64,000 bases of DNA from Acidovorax soli (GCF_014207955.1 NZ_JACHLK010000002.1:496001-560000); one strand, 5' to 3'. Shown: positions 1 to 9,099, counted from the first letter of the stretch. Made by a program: numbers and translations. The notes: generated by a model from the sequence alone, not told the origin.

Positions 1-375
1 CAAAGCCGCGTTCACCGCAGCTATCGCCATCATCGCTGGTCCCACAGGCTCCTCGCCCCCGGCGAAGCGGCGAAGAACCTCCACCAATAGCAACACGGCG
101 AGGCCAATAAGCAAGTAGCCCGACAAACGAGCTGCGCGCACTTTGACCATGGCCGCTCGCCCGACGGCGTACAAGCTGACCGCATAGACCGAAGCGTCGG
201 CGAGGTTGTCCAGCCCGGCGCCCATCAGTGCGGTGGAGGCAGCCCATATGCCAAGACCGATGCCGGCGGCGGACTGACCCAGGTTGATCATCAACACGGT
301 CCGCAAGATTTTCCGATCGGCCGCGTTGCTCGCGTCCAACCCACCTAGTTCGTCGTCTTCGTAGTGTTCAGCCAT
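1..375 (-). CDS. cation diffusion facilitator (CDF) family transporter, N-terminal part only
   Basis: An open frame starts at ATG 375 and runs off the left edge, giving 125 residues. It begins with an acidic cytoplasmic tail (MAEHYEDDELGG), then hydrophobic segments typical of CDF proteins. The stretch with GLDNLADASVYAVSLYAVGR resembles the metal-site helix in which Asp residues bind Zn/Cd. CDF proteins export divalent metal from the cytoplasm by proton antiport. A MerR-type promoter lies 24 to 54 bases upstream, so the gene is probably induced by Pb/Cd/Zn. The C-terminal half is not visible, so the metal cannot be judged. Confidence 0.75.
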   Translation of the reverse strand, partial: MAEHYEDDELGGLDASNAADRKILRTVLMINLGQSAAGIGLGIWAASTALMGAGLDNLADASVYAVSLYAVGRAAMVKVRAARLSGYLLIGLAVLLLVEVLRRFAGGEEPVGPAMMAIAAVNAAL

Positions 376-398
376 GCTTGTCCCTTTAGAGTCCGCAC

Positions 399-429
399 AT
401 CTTGAAGCCTGCAGTGGCTAGAGGGTCAA
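399..429 (-). promoter_or_regulatory. MerR-type (PbrR/CadR) promoter for the CDF gene
   Basis: Read on the minus strand, TTGACC is followed by a 19-bp spacer and CAAGAT. The long spacer, carrying a partial dyad (CCTCTAG ... CAGGCT), is the hallmark of promoters untwisted by MerR-family activators. It matches in layout the promoters at 2743, 5303 and 25021. Confidence 0.65.
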
Positions 430-445
430 GCACTGGCGCACTTAG

Positions 446-2626
446 CTACTGCGACGCCTGCGTAACTGTCGGTGAAGGCGCCAAGGGCGCAGCTGTGAGC
501 GCCGCACGCAGTTCGGAAGCGCTCAATATCTCGGAGAGAATTTGAGCTGGGGCTTTGTTGGTGTAAAACACGTATAGGGGTACGCCGCTGCGACCGAGTT
601 CCCCTAGCGCGGCGGTAATCGCCGGGTCGCGCAGCGTCCAGTCGGCGCGCAACAATGCCACGTTCCTGGCTGCAAAGTCGGCCAGCACCTCAGGGTTCTG
701 AAGTACGGTCTTCTTGTTGTACTGGCATGTGACGCACCATGCCGCGGTGAAGTCGACAAACACCGGGCGGCCGCTGGCCAGCAACTGCTCCACCCGTCCC
801 GGCACCCAAGCCTGCCAAGTGCCATCATTCGCCTCTACGGCCTGCTGCGGCCGCACGGTGCCGACCTTGCCTGCGAGCAGCCAGGCAAATCCCACCGCCC
901 ACGCGACCGCGATCACACCGACGATCACGCGCGTGCGGCCCGTCAAGCCCAGGCTCCATGCCAGCATGCTGGTGGCAATCAAGACCACCAGCAATGCACT
1001 GGCTGCATCGATCCCGCTTTGCTGGCCCAGCACCCACAACAGCCACACCACCGCAGCGAACATCGGGAAGGCCATCAGTTGGCGCAAGTTCACCATCCAC
1101 TCACCGGGGCGAGGCAGCAGTTGCGCAAAGGCCGGGACCCAACTGGCGACAAGATACGGCAGCGCCATGCCGGTGCCAAGCGCCGCAAAGATCAAGATGG
1201 CTTGAGCGGCGGGCAGTCCTACCGCGAATCCCAGTGCAGCGCCCATAAAAGGGGCCGTGCAGGGTGACGCTACCACGACCGCCAGCACGCCGGACAGAAA
1301 GGCGTTCACCGCTGGATGGCTGCTTTGCAGTGAAGCCAAGCGGCTCGGGATGAACTGGCGGACCTCGAACACGCCAGCCAGGTTCAGTCCGACCAGCGTG
1401 AACAACAATGCGAGCGCGGCGACCACCCCGGGCACCTGCAACTGGAACCCCCAGCCGAGCTGCTGCCCCGCACCGCGCAGTGCGACGACGAGCAGTCCCA
1501 GCGCCACAAACGACGCCACCACCCCTGCGGAGTAAGCCACCCCGTCAAGGCGCCGGGCCCGCTGGTTGCTGCCATGTTGGGCGAAGCCGAGCACCTTGAT
1601 CGCCAGGACCGGAAAGACGCAGGGCATCATGTTCAGAATCAGTCCACCGAGCAGAGCACCCAGCAAGGCGGCCATGAACGTCAGCCTGGCGCCCGACTCC
1701 GCCGCGGCTGCAGTCACATTCTTGCGAAGCGCTTCTTGCAGCGCTGGCGACACAGCGGCCGGAGCGGCGGTCGCAGGCCACGTGCCTTGCACCCGGGCGT
1801 CAATACTCCACCCTTGGTTGCCTTGTGTCAGCACGATCGGCATCGCATCCGGGCTCAGGCTTCGCTGTGGCGAGAGCGGGACCTGAGCAGTCCAGACCTG
1901 ACCGTCCCAAGCTTGACTCCATTGCGCGGAAGTTTCGATTACTTCCGGCGTCTCGGGAAAAAACTCCAATGGCTTGTTCCGAAGATCCGCTGGCAGCCCG
2001 CTGACGCGAAGCCGCAAAGAAGTTCCGTCAATCGTGACGGTGGCCTTATCCGCCAGCGGCTTGGGCTGTGCCGCGAAGCTCGCCTGAAAGACGGGCCCAT
2101 GCAGGGCTATCGCACTCTTTGCAGGAATCGCCAGCAAAAACTCGCCTTCCTCGGGGATGCACTCCTTGCGGCACACCAACCACTGCGCCTTGAGCTTGAC
2201 TTCCAGCGCGCCACTCAGGAGCGAGGGTTGGAAATCAGACGAGATGTTCAAGGGTACCGGCAACAGCACGGTGTGCTCATAGCCGTAGTTGATCAACGTG
2301 CCGATCGGGTACTTGCGAGGCATTGGCCAGGCAATTTCACCCGCCAGGACCCCTGCGGGTAGCTTCCATTCGAGCTTGGTGGGAAGTCCAGAATCACCGG
2401 GATTTTTCCAGTACGAGTGCCACTCCGGCTGATGCGTGAGTTGCAGGCCGACCCAGACCGGCTTGCCCGGCTCCAAGCCCTCGGGTGCATGGGCCAGCAG
2501 CTCGGCGCGCGTGCGCTCTGTCACCACTACGCTCTTGCCGCCAAGCTGCGCCGATGCCGCGCCACCCCACAACAGGAACAGCAGCATGAGGAGGTGAGCA
2601 GCGAGGGGCGTAGGCGGATTGAACAT
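446..2626 (-). CDS. dsbD: thiol:disulfide interchange protein, DsbD/ScsB-like
   Basis: An inner-membrane protein that passes electrons from cytoplasmic thioredoxin to periplasmic thiols. It has a signal peptide (MFNPPTPLAAHLLMLLFLL...), a long periplasmic N-domain with a CRKEC cysteine pair near residue 152, a membrane domain with the two intramembrane cysteines (NMMPCVFP and ASPCTAPF), and a C-terminal thioredoxin domain with WCVTC. All three redox pairs are present. At about 726 residues it is longer than E. coli DsbD (565) and closer to ScsB, a family linked to copper tolerance. A GTG at 2641 would add five residues; ATG 2626 fits the signal peptide better. The CDF promoter lies just downstream. 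Confidence 0.88.
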   Translation of the reverse strand: MFNPPTPLAAHLLMLLFLLWGGAASAQLGGKSVVVTERTRAELLAHAPEGLEPGKPVWVGLQLTHQPEWHSYWKNPGDSGLPTKLEWKLPAGVLAGEIAWPMPRKYPIGTLINYGYEHTVLLPVPLNISSDFQPSLLSGALEVKLKAQWLVCRKECIPEEGEFLLAIPAKSAIALHGPVFQASFAAQPKPLADKATVTIDGTSLRLRVSGLPADLRNKPLEFFPETPEVIETSAQWSQAWDGQVWTAQVPLSPQRSLSPDAMPIVLTQGNQGWSIDARVQGTWPATAAPAAVSPALQEALRKNVTAAAAESGARLTFMAALLGALLGGLILNMMPCVFPVLAIKVLGFAQHGSNQRARRLDGVAYSAGVVASFVALGLLVVALRGAGQQLGWGFQLQVPGVVAALALLFTLVGLNLAGVFEVRQFIPSRLASLQSSHPAVNAFLSGVLAVVVASPCTAPFMGAALGFAVGLPAAQAILIFAALGTGMALPYLVASWVPAFAQLLPRPGEWMVNLRQLMAFPMFAAVVWLLWVLGQQSGIDAASALLVVLIATSMLAWSLGLTGRTRVIVGVIAVAWAVGFAWLLAGKVGTVRPQQAVEANDGTWQAWVPGRVEQLLASGRPVFVDFTAAWCVTCQYNKKTVLQNPEVLADFAARNVALLRADWTLRDPAITAALGELGRSGVPLYVFYTNKAPAQILSEILSASELRAALTAAPLAPSPTVTQASQ

Positions 2627-2742
2627 GTAGCGGCAATGCACTTGTGGAGCGCACGATGCGCGCCATCGGCGGGGACTATAGGTGCATAGTTGGCGCGAAA
2701 CGGCGCCGCCCTGAGTCTGCGGGGGGTCTCTGACCTGGCTGC

Positions 2743-2773
2743 TTGACTCTACTGTAGCTAGAGGGTTTCCAAT
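2743..2773 (+). promoter_or_regulatory. MerR-type (PbrR/CadR) promoter for the hydroxylase-nadE operon
   Basis: TTGACT, a 19-bp spacer and TCCAAT. The spacer contains the dyad CTCTA-CTGTAGC-TAGAG. This is nearly the same sequence as the cadA-type promoters at 5303 and 25021, so a PbrR/CadR-type protein, probably the product of the gene at 4885-5283, is the expected activator. Confidence 0.75.
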
Positions 2774-2801
2774 CCTTTCCTGATCTTTGTGAGGAGAGAT
2801 G

Positions 2802-4037
2802 ATGAGTACGAAAACACCCCCCTTGCTGACGGCGGTAATTCAGTACGGCAGCTACCCGCTGATTTTCGGCGCTACCGCGCTGATGCTCTTCGGCGGGCTC
2901 GCTGGTGGCTGGCCGTATTTCCCCACGGTGCCGCTGACGGTGGCTGCAGCGCTCGCTTGCGTCGCGTTGCTGGAGCGGCGGCTGCCCTTTCACGCGGCAT
3001 GGGCTCGCGACTACCGGGACACCATTTGCGACGCGATGCATACAGTGGTCAACCTCGGCGTGCTCCTCGCCGTCCACGGCGTCATTGCTGCGCTGGCGCC
3101 TCTGTGGTCAACCGGCGCCTGGTGGCCGGGCCAGTGGCCGCTGTGGGCGCAGGCCGTTGCCGTCGGCGTGGTACTCGATCTCAGCCTCTACAGCGTCCAT
3201 TGGCTGAGCCATCGCGTGGCCTGGCTCTGGCGGTTCCACGCGATCCATCACAGCTCGGAACGCCTCTACTGGCTCAACGGCGAGCGCAGGCACCCCCTGC
3301 ATGCAGGGATGATGGCCACGCCCGGCTTGCTCTTTGTGGTGCTGATGGGTGCACCTGCGATGGCCGTCGGGGCATGGCTCGGCCTGCTGGCCGTGCACCT
3401 GGCCTTCCAACACTCCAACCTGGACTACCGGGTCGGGCCGCTGCGCTACGTGATCGGTGCTGCCGAAGTCCACCGCTGGCACCATAAGCGCGAGTACGAG
3501 GACGCTCAAGTCAATTTCGGCGAGTTCTGGATGGTTTGGGACCACATCTTCGGCACCTTCCGGCTACCAAAGCACAGGCTTGAAGCCAACGAAGTGGGCC
3601 TGAAAGAAACGGACTTCCCGATGAACTACAGCGCCCAACTGGTCTACCCCTTTCGCAGTCATCCTGTGGCAAAAGGCGCTCGGGCTAAGGACTATGCCCT
3701 CGCCCACGCCGCATTCCTGAGTGAAAAGGGTCTCGCAGCTTCTCGCGAAGCAGCCGGCGACCGGCTCGCGGCATGGCGTGCGCTTGAGTTGGGCCATATT
3801 ATTTCCCAGCCGTATCTTGGCTTGCACTTGCGTAGCCATGCAGCAATGCTCGGTCTGGCCTGGAGGACTCACTTTTGCTCGGAGGTACTGGCCCAAATCG
3901 TGCGTCTCACGTTGGCTCCCTTGGGCCATGCCCTGGGCCAAACCCCACCGCAGAACGTTGGCACTGGGCGCTTTGGCGTGATGGACAGTGGCACCTGGCC
4001 ATCAGAGCTTGATCCGGTTACCTTCAAGCGGCGATAG
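2802..4037 (+). CDS. sterol desaturase / fatty acid hydroxylase family membrane protein
   Basis: A membrane di-iron enzyme of the fatty acid hydroxylase superfamily. The eight-histidine signature is visible as HWLSH, HAIHH and HRWHH, with FQHSNLD between the last two. Several hydrophobic segments precede it. Such enzymes hydroxylate or desaturate membrane lipids or carotenoids; the substrate cannot be told. The C-terminal third (about residues 280-410) is soluble and not recognised. ATG codons occur at 2799 and 2802; the second is better spaced from AGGAG at 2792. A MerR-type metal-responsive promoter lies 29 bases upstream, and nadE follows after 11 bases, so the two form an operon. A lipid-modifying enzyme under a Pb/Cd-type promoter is unusual. 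Confidence 0.82.
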   Translation: MSTKTPPLLTAVIQYGSYPLIFGATALMLFGGLAGGWPYFPTVPLTVAAALACVALLERRLPFHAAWARDYRDTICDAMHTVVNLGVLLAVHGVIAALAPLWSTGAWWPGQWPLWAQAVAVGVVLDLSLYSVHWLSHRVAWLWRFHAIHHSSERLYWLNGERRHPLHAGMMATPGLLFVVLMGAPAMAVGAWLGLLAVHLAFQHSNLDYRVGPLRYVIGAAEVHRWHHKREYEDAQVNFGEFWMVWDHIFGTFRLPKHRLEANEVGLKETDFPMNYSAQLVYPFRSHPVAKGARAKDYALAHAAFLSEKGLAASREAAGDRLAAWRALELGHIISQPYLGLHLRSHAAMLGLAWRTHFCSEVLAQIVRLTLAPLGHALGQTPPQNVGTGRFGVMDSGTWPSELDPVTFKRR

Positions 4038-4048
4038 GATCTCTGGCC

Positions 4049-4882
4049 ATGACGGAAGATCAAAATCACATTGCCGCCGAGCTGGGGATTGATCCGCACT
4101 TTGATGTATCTGCAGAGATCACCAGGCGCACGCAGTTCCTCATGGACTATGCGCGCCGAGCCGTCGCAGGATCTCTTGTGCTGGGAATTAGCGGGGGGGT
4201 GGATTCGAGTGTCGCCGGGCGGCTGTGCCAAATTGCGGCAGAGCATCTGCGATCCTCGGGCATGCAGGTTCGCTTCATCGCAATGCGGCTGCCATATGGT
4301 GAGCAGGCCGACCATGCAGACGCCCAGCGCGCGTTGACCTTCATCGATCCGGATGAAACGCTGGAGATAGACATCAAGCCGGCAGCCGACGCAATGCTCG
4401 CGCAGTTGAAGGCCGGTGGCCTCAAATTCAACGACCAGTGGCAGGAAGACTTCTTGCTCGGCAATATCAAGGCGCGCCAGCGCATGATCGCGCAGTACGC
4501 TGTTGCAGGCGCCACGAACGGGCTGGTGGTAGGTACTGACCATGCCGCTGAAGCGGTGATGGGCTTCTTCACCAAGTTTGGCGACGGTGGGTTCGACCTG
4601 AGTCCGCTGGGTGGTCTCACCAAGCGTCGCGTTCGCTCAATGGCCTTGGCACTGGGAGGGGACGAGAAGCTAGCGCACAAAGTTCCCACGGCCGATTTGG
4701 AAACCATGCGTCCGCTTCGCCCCGATGAAGCAGCGCTGGGCGTCAGCTACGACGAGATCGACGATTTTCTGGAAGGCAAACAAGTGGCCCCGCCCAGCGC
4801 CGAGGTCATCCTGCAAACTTACCGCCGCACCGCCCACAAGCGGGCGCTACCTGCCGTCCCGGCTCGCCAACGCGCGGCTTGA
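4049..4882 (+). CDS. nadE: NAD(+) synthetase, ammonia-dependent type
   Basis: Catalyses ATP-dependent amidation of deamido-NAD to NAD. The PP-loop motif SGGVDSS is at about residues 49-55, and the length (277 residues) matches the short ammonia-dependent enzymes such as E. coli NadE (275). There is no N-terminal glutaminase domain. GTDHAAEAVMGFFTKFGDGG and the following LSPLGGLTKRRVR are family-typical. It lies 11 bases behind the hydroxylase gene and presumably shares its metal-responsive promoter. It ends 2 bases before the convergent merR gene. A second nadE probably exists elsewhere in the genome; that is inference. Confidence 0.92.
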   Translation: MTEDQNHIAAELGIDPHFDVSAEITRRTQFLMDYARRAVAGSLVLGISGGVDSSVAGRLCQIAAEHLRSSGMQVRFIAMRLPYGEQADHADAQRALTFIDPDETLEIDIKPAADAMLAQLKAGGLKFNDQWQEDFLLGNIKARQRMIAQYAVAGATNGLVVGTDHAAEAVMGFFTKFGDGGFDLSPLGGLTKRRVRSMALALGGDEKLAHKVPTADLETMRPLRPDEAALGVSYDEIDDFLEGKQVAPPSAEVILQTYRRTAHKRALPAVPARQRAA

Positions 4883-4884
4883 GT

Positions 4885-5283
4885 TCAGGCGGGTTCGGCC
4901 AGGCCATTGAGAATGCCGCACTCGCGCGCTGTGCGGGCGGTATCACAGGAGCGCCGCAGATCCGTCAGCTCTCGTTCAAGCTCTCGCAACTCCTTGATCT
5001 TGGCCCGCACCTGGGCGATATGAGAGTCCACTAGAGAGTTCACATCGCCGCAGTCCTGCTCTGGCCGATCCCGGAAACTCAACAGTTGCCGGATCTCCCC
5101 CAGATTCATGTCCTTGGCACGGCAGCGGCGGATGAACAGCAAGCGTCGTACATGGGCATCGTCATACAACCTGAAATTGCCCTCGCTGCGTGCCGGCTCG
5201 AGCAGCAAGCCCTCGGATTCGTAAAAGCGCACCGTCTGCACCAGACAGTCCGCCCTCTTGGCCAGTTCACCGATCCGCAGCAT
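4885..5283 (-). CDS. pbrR: MerR-family Pb(II)/Cd(II)-responsive regulator
   Basis: 132 residues with the N-terminal MerR helix-turn-helix (MLRIGELAKRADCLVQTVRF) and a dimerisation helix. Cysteines at 13, 78, 113 and 122 (ADC, DQDCGDVN-like QDCGD, RSCDT, ECGIL) match the pattern of the PbrR/CadR group, in which Cys near 78, 113 and 122 bind Pb or Cd. It is divergent from the four-module P-type ATPase, with a 19-bp-spacer promoter between them, which is the classic arrangement for an activator of its neighbour. It probably also serves the promoters at 399 and 2743. Pb versus Cd specificity cannot be decided from sequence. Confidence 0.85.
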   Translation of the reverse strand: MLRIGELAKRADCLVQTVRFYESEGLLLEPARSEGNFRLYDDAHVRRLLFIRRCRAKDMNLGEIRQLLSFRDRPEQDCGDVNSLVDSHIAQVRAKIKELRELERELTDLRRSCDTARTARECGILNGLAEPA

Positions 5284-5302
5284 GGTTGTTCTCCGTAAAA
5301 GC

Positions 5303-5333
5303 TTGACTCTATATCAACTAGAGGTTGTTCAAT
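5303..5333 (+). promoter_or_regulatory. MerR-type promoter for the Pb/Cd ATPase operon
   Basis: TTGACT, a 19-bp spacer with dyad CTCTA ... TAGAG, then TTCAAT. It lies between the divergent pbrR-type regulator and the ATPase gene. An apparent TTG/ATG start inside the promoter (5325, 5340) is therefore unlikely to be the true start of the ATPase. Confidence 0.8.
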
Positions 5334-5378
5334 CATGGCATGTGGGGGAAACCCCTGCCAACGAAGAGTGAGCGATTT

Positions 5379-8291
5379 ATGAACAAAGACCCTTCCAATT
5401 CATGCGGCTGCTCGGGCACAAAAGAGCAAGGGGCAAACTGTGCCCAAGACCAAGCTAACTCGGAAACAAGCATCTTTCACATCGGCAACATGGATTGCCG
5501 CCGCGAGGAAGGACTGGTGCGGTACACGCTGGAAAGCATACCCGGCGTCGAACGGCTGGAATTCGATCTTCCACAGCGCAAACTGACCGTTTTGCACAGC
5601 ATGGTCACGGTCGATGCTCTGGAGCAGGCACTGAACGCAGTGGGCATGAAAGCGCAGGCTATCCGGGATGCGGCGGTGTCGACCACCTACCGTATCGAGA
5701 ACATGGACTGCCCGAGCGAGGAAAAACTCATTCGCTCGCACCTGGGCGCGGTTGAGGGGGTCCAGGACCTGGACTTTGACCTGGCCGAACGCACCTTGTC
5801 GGTAAAGCACCTCGCCGAGGCGCGCGCGCAAATGGAGCAGGTCCTGGCTTCCATTGGCATGCATGCCAAGGAACAGACCGCCAGTCTCGCAAGGCCGGCG
5901 GCAACCGAGCCACTGGTCGAGTCCCCGATACAACAGCCACTGGCGACCGGCCCGATTTCGGCGATGCCTGCCGGAGAGCGCGTGACGTACCGGATCGAGA
6001 ACATGGATTGCCCAACGGAGGAAGCGCTGATCCGCAACCGCCTGGGCAAGGAGCCAGGCGTGACTGCCCTGGACTTCAACCTGATGCAACGGGTGCTGGG
6101 TGTGCAGCACACGCTGTCCTCGACGCAGCCGATCGAGAAGGCGCTCGTTTCCATTGGCATGAAGGCCGAGCGGCAGGACCTGCAAACAGTCACTACACGG
6201 CTGCGCATCGCCAAGATGGACTGCCCGACGGAGGAAAGCCTGATTCGCGGCAAGCTGCAAGGTCTGCCGGGTGTTCAAGGCCTGGATTTCAATCTGATGC
6301 AGCGTACGCTCACAGTCCAGCACGCGCCTGACGCGATCCAGTCAGCCATTGAGGCCATCGAGTCACTGGGCATGGAAACCGAAGTGCAGAAGACCGATGA
6401 GCCGCGCGATCCCCAGGTGCCAGCGCACAAGACTAGCTGGTTGCCTATGGCCGTATCCGGCATTGCGGCAGTGCTCGCTGAAGGCGTCTACTGGGTCAAC
6501 GATGGGAACCACTGGGCCGTGATCGTGCTGGCCCTAGTGTCGATCTTCACTGGCGGCCTGAGCACCTACAAGAAGGGTTGGATCGCCCTGAAAAACCGCA
6601 ACCTGAACATGAACGCCCTGATGTCCATTGCGGTCACGGGCGGCATGGTGATCGGCCACTGGCCCGAGGCGGCCATGGTCATGTTCCTGTTTGCGCTGGC
6701 CGAGGTGATCGAGGCAAAGTCGCTGGATCGCGCGCGCAATGCGATTCGCGGGCTGATGGACCTGGCACCAGAGACAGCAACCGTGCGACAGGCTGACGGC
6801 TCGTGGGCAGAACAGCCAGCCAAGCAGATCGCCAAGGGCACGGTGGTCCGGGTGCGTCCAGGCGAGCGGATTGCACTTGACGGCCTCATCACCTCAGGCC
6901 GTTCTGCCATCAACCAGGCCCCCATCACCGGCGAGAGCCTCCCCGTCGAGAAGGCGGAAGGCGACCAGGTGTTCGCGGGCACCATCAACGAGACCGGCTC
7001 CTTTGAGTACCAAGTGACCGCTGGCGCAAGCGACTCGACGCTTGCGCGCATCATCCATGCGGTGGAGTCCGCGCAGGGCAGCCGCGCGCCCACGCAGCGC
7101 TTCGTCGACCAATTCGCGCGGATCTACACCCCGGCAGTGTTCGTGGTGGCCGTGCTTGTCGCGGTCGTTCCACCGCTCGCCTTTGGCGGCGAGTGGTTCG
7201 ACTGGATCTACAAGGCGCTGGTGCTGCTGGTGATCGCGTGCCCCTGCGCGCTGGTGATCTCAACCCCCGTCACGATCGTCAGCGGTCTGGCCGCCGCTGC
7301 CAGGCGCGGCATCCTTATCAAGGGTGGCGTGTATCTGGAGGGCGGGCGCAAACTCAAGGCCTTGGCGCTGGACAAGACCGGCACGCTCACCCACGGCAAG
7401 CCCGAGCAGACCGACTTCCTGCCGCTGATCGGCGATGCCCAGCAGGTAGCCGTCTGGGCTGCGAGCCTTGCGGCCCGTTCAGACCATCCGGTGTCCCAAG
7501 CCATTGCCCGCAAGGCAAACCGCGACGGAGTCTCGCTGCACGAAGTCGAAGACTTCTCGGCCCTGCCTGGGCGCGGCGTGCGCGGACGCATTGGCGGCAG
7601 GATGCTGCAGATGGGCAATCACCGTCTCGCAAATGAGCTCGGCCTCAGCGAGGTCGCGTTGCAATCGCAGCTTCAAGGACTTGAGCGCCAAGGCAAGACA
7701 GCCATCCTGCTGATGAATGAGACCACCGTGCTCGGCATCTTCGCTGTCGCTGACACGGTGAAGGAAACCAGCCGTGAAGCCGTGGCCGACCTGCAGGCGC
7801 TCGGCGTGCGCACGCTAATGCTCACCGGCGACAACCAGTACACAGCCGACGCCATCGCGGCCCAGGTCGGGATCTCTGAAGCCCGTGGAGACCAGTTGCC
7901 CGAAGACAAGCTCAAGACCATCGAGAGCCTCATCGGCGGTGAGGGCCAAGTCGGGATGGTGGGCGACGGCATCAACGATTCGCCGGCTCTCGCGCGTTCC
8001 GACATTGGTTTCGCCATGGGCGCGGCCGGCACAGACACCGCCATTGAGACGGCCGACGTCGCCCTGATGGACGACGACCTGCGCAAGATCCCGACGTTCA
8101 TCCGTCTGTCGCGCACCACTGCCTCGATACTCACGCAGAACATCGTGCTGGCATTGGGCATCAAGGCGGTTTTCCTGGCGCTGACGTTCACGGGTCATGC
8201 CACGATGTGGATGGCAGTGTTCGCAGACATGGGGGCTAGCATGCTCGTCGTCTTCAATGGCTTGCGCCTGCTCAAGCTCAAGACGGCCTGA
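5379..8291 (+). CDS. pbrA: P1B-type Pb/Cd/Zn-exporting ATPase with four N-terminal MDCxxEE modules
   Basis: Exports Zn/Cd/Pb from the cytoplasm using ATP. From ATG 5379 it is 970 residues, longer than usual because of four heavy-metal-associated-like domains whose MDC cysteines are at about 40, 111, 211 and 282 (MDCRREE, MDCPSEE, MDCPTEE twice). Each has one cysteine followed by a Glu pair instead of the usual CxxC. A Cys-rich start (CGCSG) precedes them. The core has CPCALVIS, DKTGTLTHG, SDHPVS and GDGINDSPALA; CPC with no His-rich tail suits the Zn/Cd/Pb group. The start at 5379 avoids the promoter. PAP2 phosphatase follows after 5 bases, as in pbr operons. Confidence 0.9.
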   Translation: MNKDPSNSCGCSGTKEQGANCAQDQANSETSIFHIGNMDCRREEGLVRYTLESIPGVERLEFDLPQRKLTVLHSMVTVDALEQALNAVGMKAQAIRDAAVSTTYRIENMDCPSEEKLIRSHLGAVEGVQDLDFDLAERTLSVKHLAEARAQMEQVLASIGMHAKEQTASLARPAATEPLVESPIQQPLATGPISAMPAGERVTYRIENMDCPTEEALIRNRLGKEPGVTALDFNLMQRVLGVQHTLSSTQPIEKALVSIGMKAERQDLQTVTTRLRIAKMDCPTEESLIRGKLQGLPGVQGLDFNLMQRTLTVQHAPDAIQSAIEAIESLGMETEVQKTDEPRDPQVPAHKTSWLPMAVSGIAAVLAEGVYWVNDGNHWAVIVLALVSIFTGGLSTYKKGWIALKNRNLNMNALMSIAVTGGMVIGHWPEAAMVMFLFALAEVIEAKSLDRARNAIRGLMDLAPETATVRQADGSWAEQPAKQIAKGTVVRVRPGERIALDGLITSGRSAINQAPITGESLPVEKAEGDQVFAGTINETGSFEYQVTAGASDSTLARIIHAVESAQGSRAPTQRFVDQFARIYTPAVFVVAVLVAVVPPLAFGGEWFDWIYKALVLLVIACPCALVISTPVTIVSGLAAAARRGILIKGGVYLEGGRKLKALALDKTGTLTHGKPEQTDFLPLIGDAQQVAVWAASLAARSDHPVSQAIARKANRDGVSLHEVEDFSALPGRGVRGRIGGRMLQMGNHRLANELGLSEVALQSQLQGLERQGKTAILLMNETTVLGIFAVADTVKETSREAVADLQALGVRTLMLTGDNQYTADAIAAQVGISEARGDQLPEDKLKTIESLIGGEGQVGMVGDGINDSPALARSDIGFAMGAAGTDTAIETADVALMDDDLRKIPTFIRLSRTTASILTQNIVLALGIKAVFLALTFTGHATMWMAVFADMGASMLVVFNGLRLLKLKTA

Positions 8292-8296
8292 CGGAC

Positions 8297-8920
8297 ATGC
8301 AAACGCCGGACGCCGCGACGCAGTGGACGAGACACTGGCTGTATGACTGGGGTGGCGCCAACGTAGACCTCTTCCTGACCATCCAGCGCGCCCTGCCTGA
8401 CGGCTGGATCTGGCTGCCCGAAATCCTGAGCTTGCTCGGCAGCTACTGGGGAGCGCCGGCCGTCGTGGTTCTGATGCTGGTTTGGCGGCGAATGCAGGTC
8501 CGTGAAGGGTCAACTCCGCTCGATGTGACGTTGTGCAGATTTGTGCTTGGGCTGGCGCTTGCATTCGCCGGCGCAGCAATCTTCAAGGCGATGTTCGCGC
8601 TTCCGCGTCCGTTCGTGGTCCTGGGAGATGCTGTCTACCGGGCCCACTCTGCACCTGACAGCCGATACACGATGCCCAGCGGCCATTCGGTCTACGTTGG
8701 GGTCCTGGCGGCAGCGCTTTGGCCTGCGCTGGGCTGGGCGGGCAGGATTGGCTTGCTGGTGTTCGCCGCCGCAGTGGGCTGGTCGCGCCTCGTACTGGGC
8801 GCGCATTTCCCGATGGACGTGATCGCAGGCCTTGCACTCGGCGGGTCGAGCGCTGCGGCCGCGGACTCTTGGGCTCAGCGCCTGGCGCGATGTGTGCCGA
8901 TGGCATGGCGGAGATGGTAA
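8297..8920 (+). CDS. pbrB: PAP2-family phosphatase, PbrB-like
   Basis: A membrane phosphatase of the PAP2/undecaprenyl pyrophosphate phosphatase superfamily. The three-part active site is visible: KAMFALPRP (KxxxxxxRP), MPSGHSVY (PSGH) and SRLVLGAHFPMD (SRxxxxxHxxxD). Hydrophobic segments surround these. In the C. metallidurans pbr system a PbrB-type phosphatase releases phosphate outside to precipitate Pb(II) exported by PbrA. It lies directly behind the ATPase, so the same role is likely. Translation is probably coupled. Confidence 0.85.
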   Translation: MQTPDAATQWTRHWLYDWGGANVDLFLTIQRALPDGWIWLPEILSLLGSYWGAPAVVVLMLVWRRMQVREGSTPLDVTLCRFVLGLALAFAGAAIFKAMFALPRPFVVLGDAVYRAHSAPDSRYTMPSGHSVYVGVLAAALWPALGWAGRIGLLVFAAAVGWSRLVLGAHFPMDVIAGLALGGSSAAAADSWAQRLARCVPMAWRRW

Positions 8921-9099
8921 ATGACGCTTTCAGGGCGTGCTGGGCGCTGTCGGAGTCTGGCAGTGCCGTGTAAATGTGGTCGATCTGGTTCGCTTCGAAC
9001 TTAACCTCCCTTTGGCGCTACCCGCGCCAGCGAAGAAACATCAGCTCCTCTCGATCCTGCCAGAACTGCACGTGAAGCCTTCAACCAAAGTTAACTTAC

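Noticed and set aside
5325..5378. Start of the first ATPase at TTG 5325
   Set aside because: It would lie within the -10 region of the MerR-type promoter; ATG 5379 gives the usual start.
8921..9099. Small gene between the PAP2 gene and lspA
   Set aside because: No frame with a plausible ribosome site and protein-like sequence was seen in this 179-base gap.
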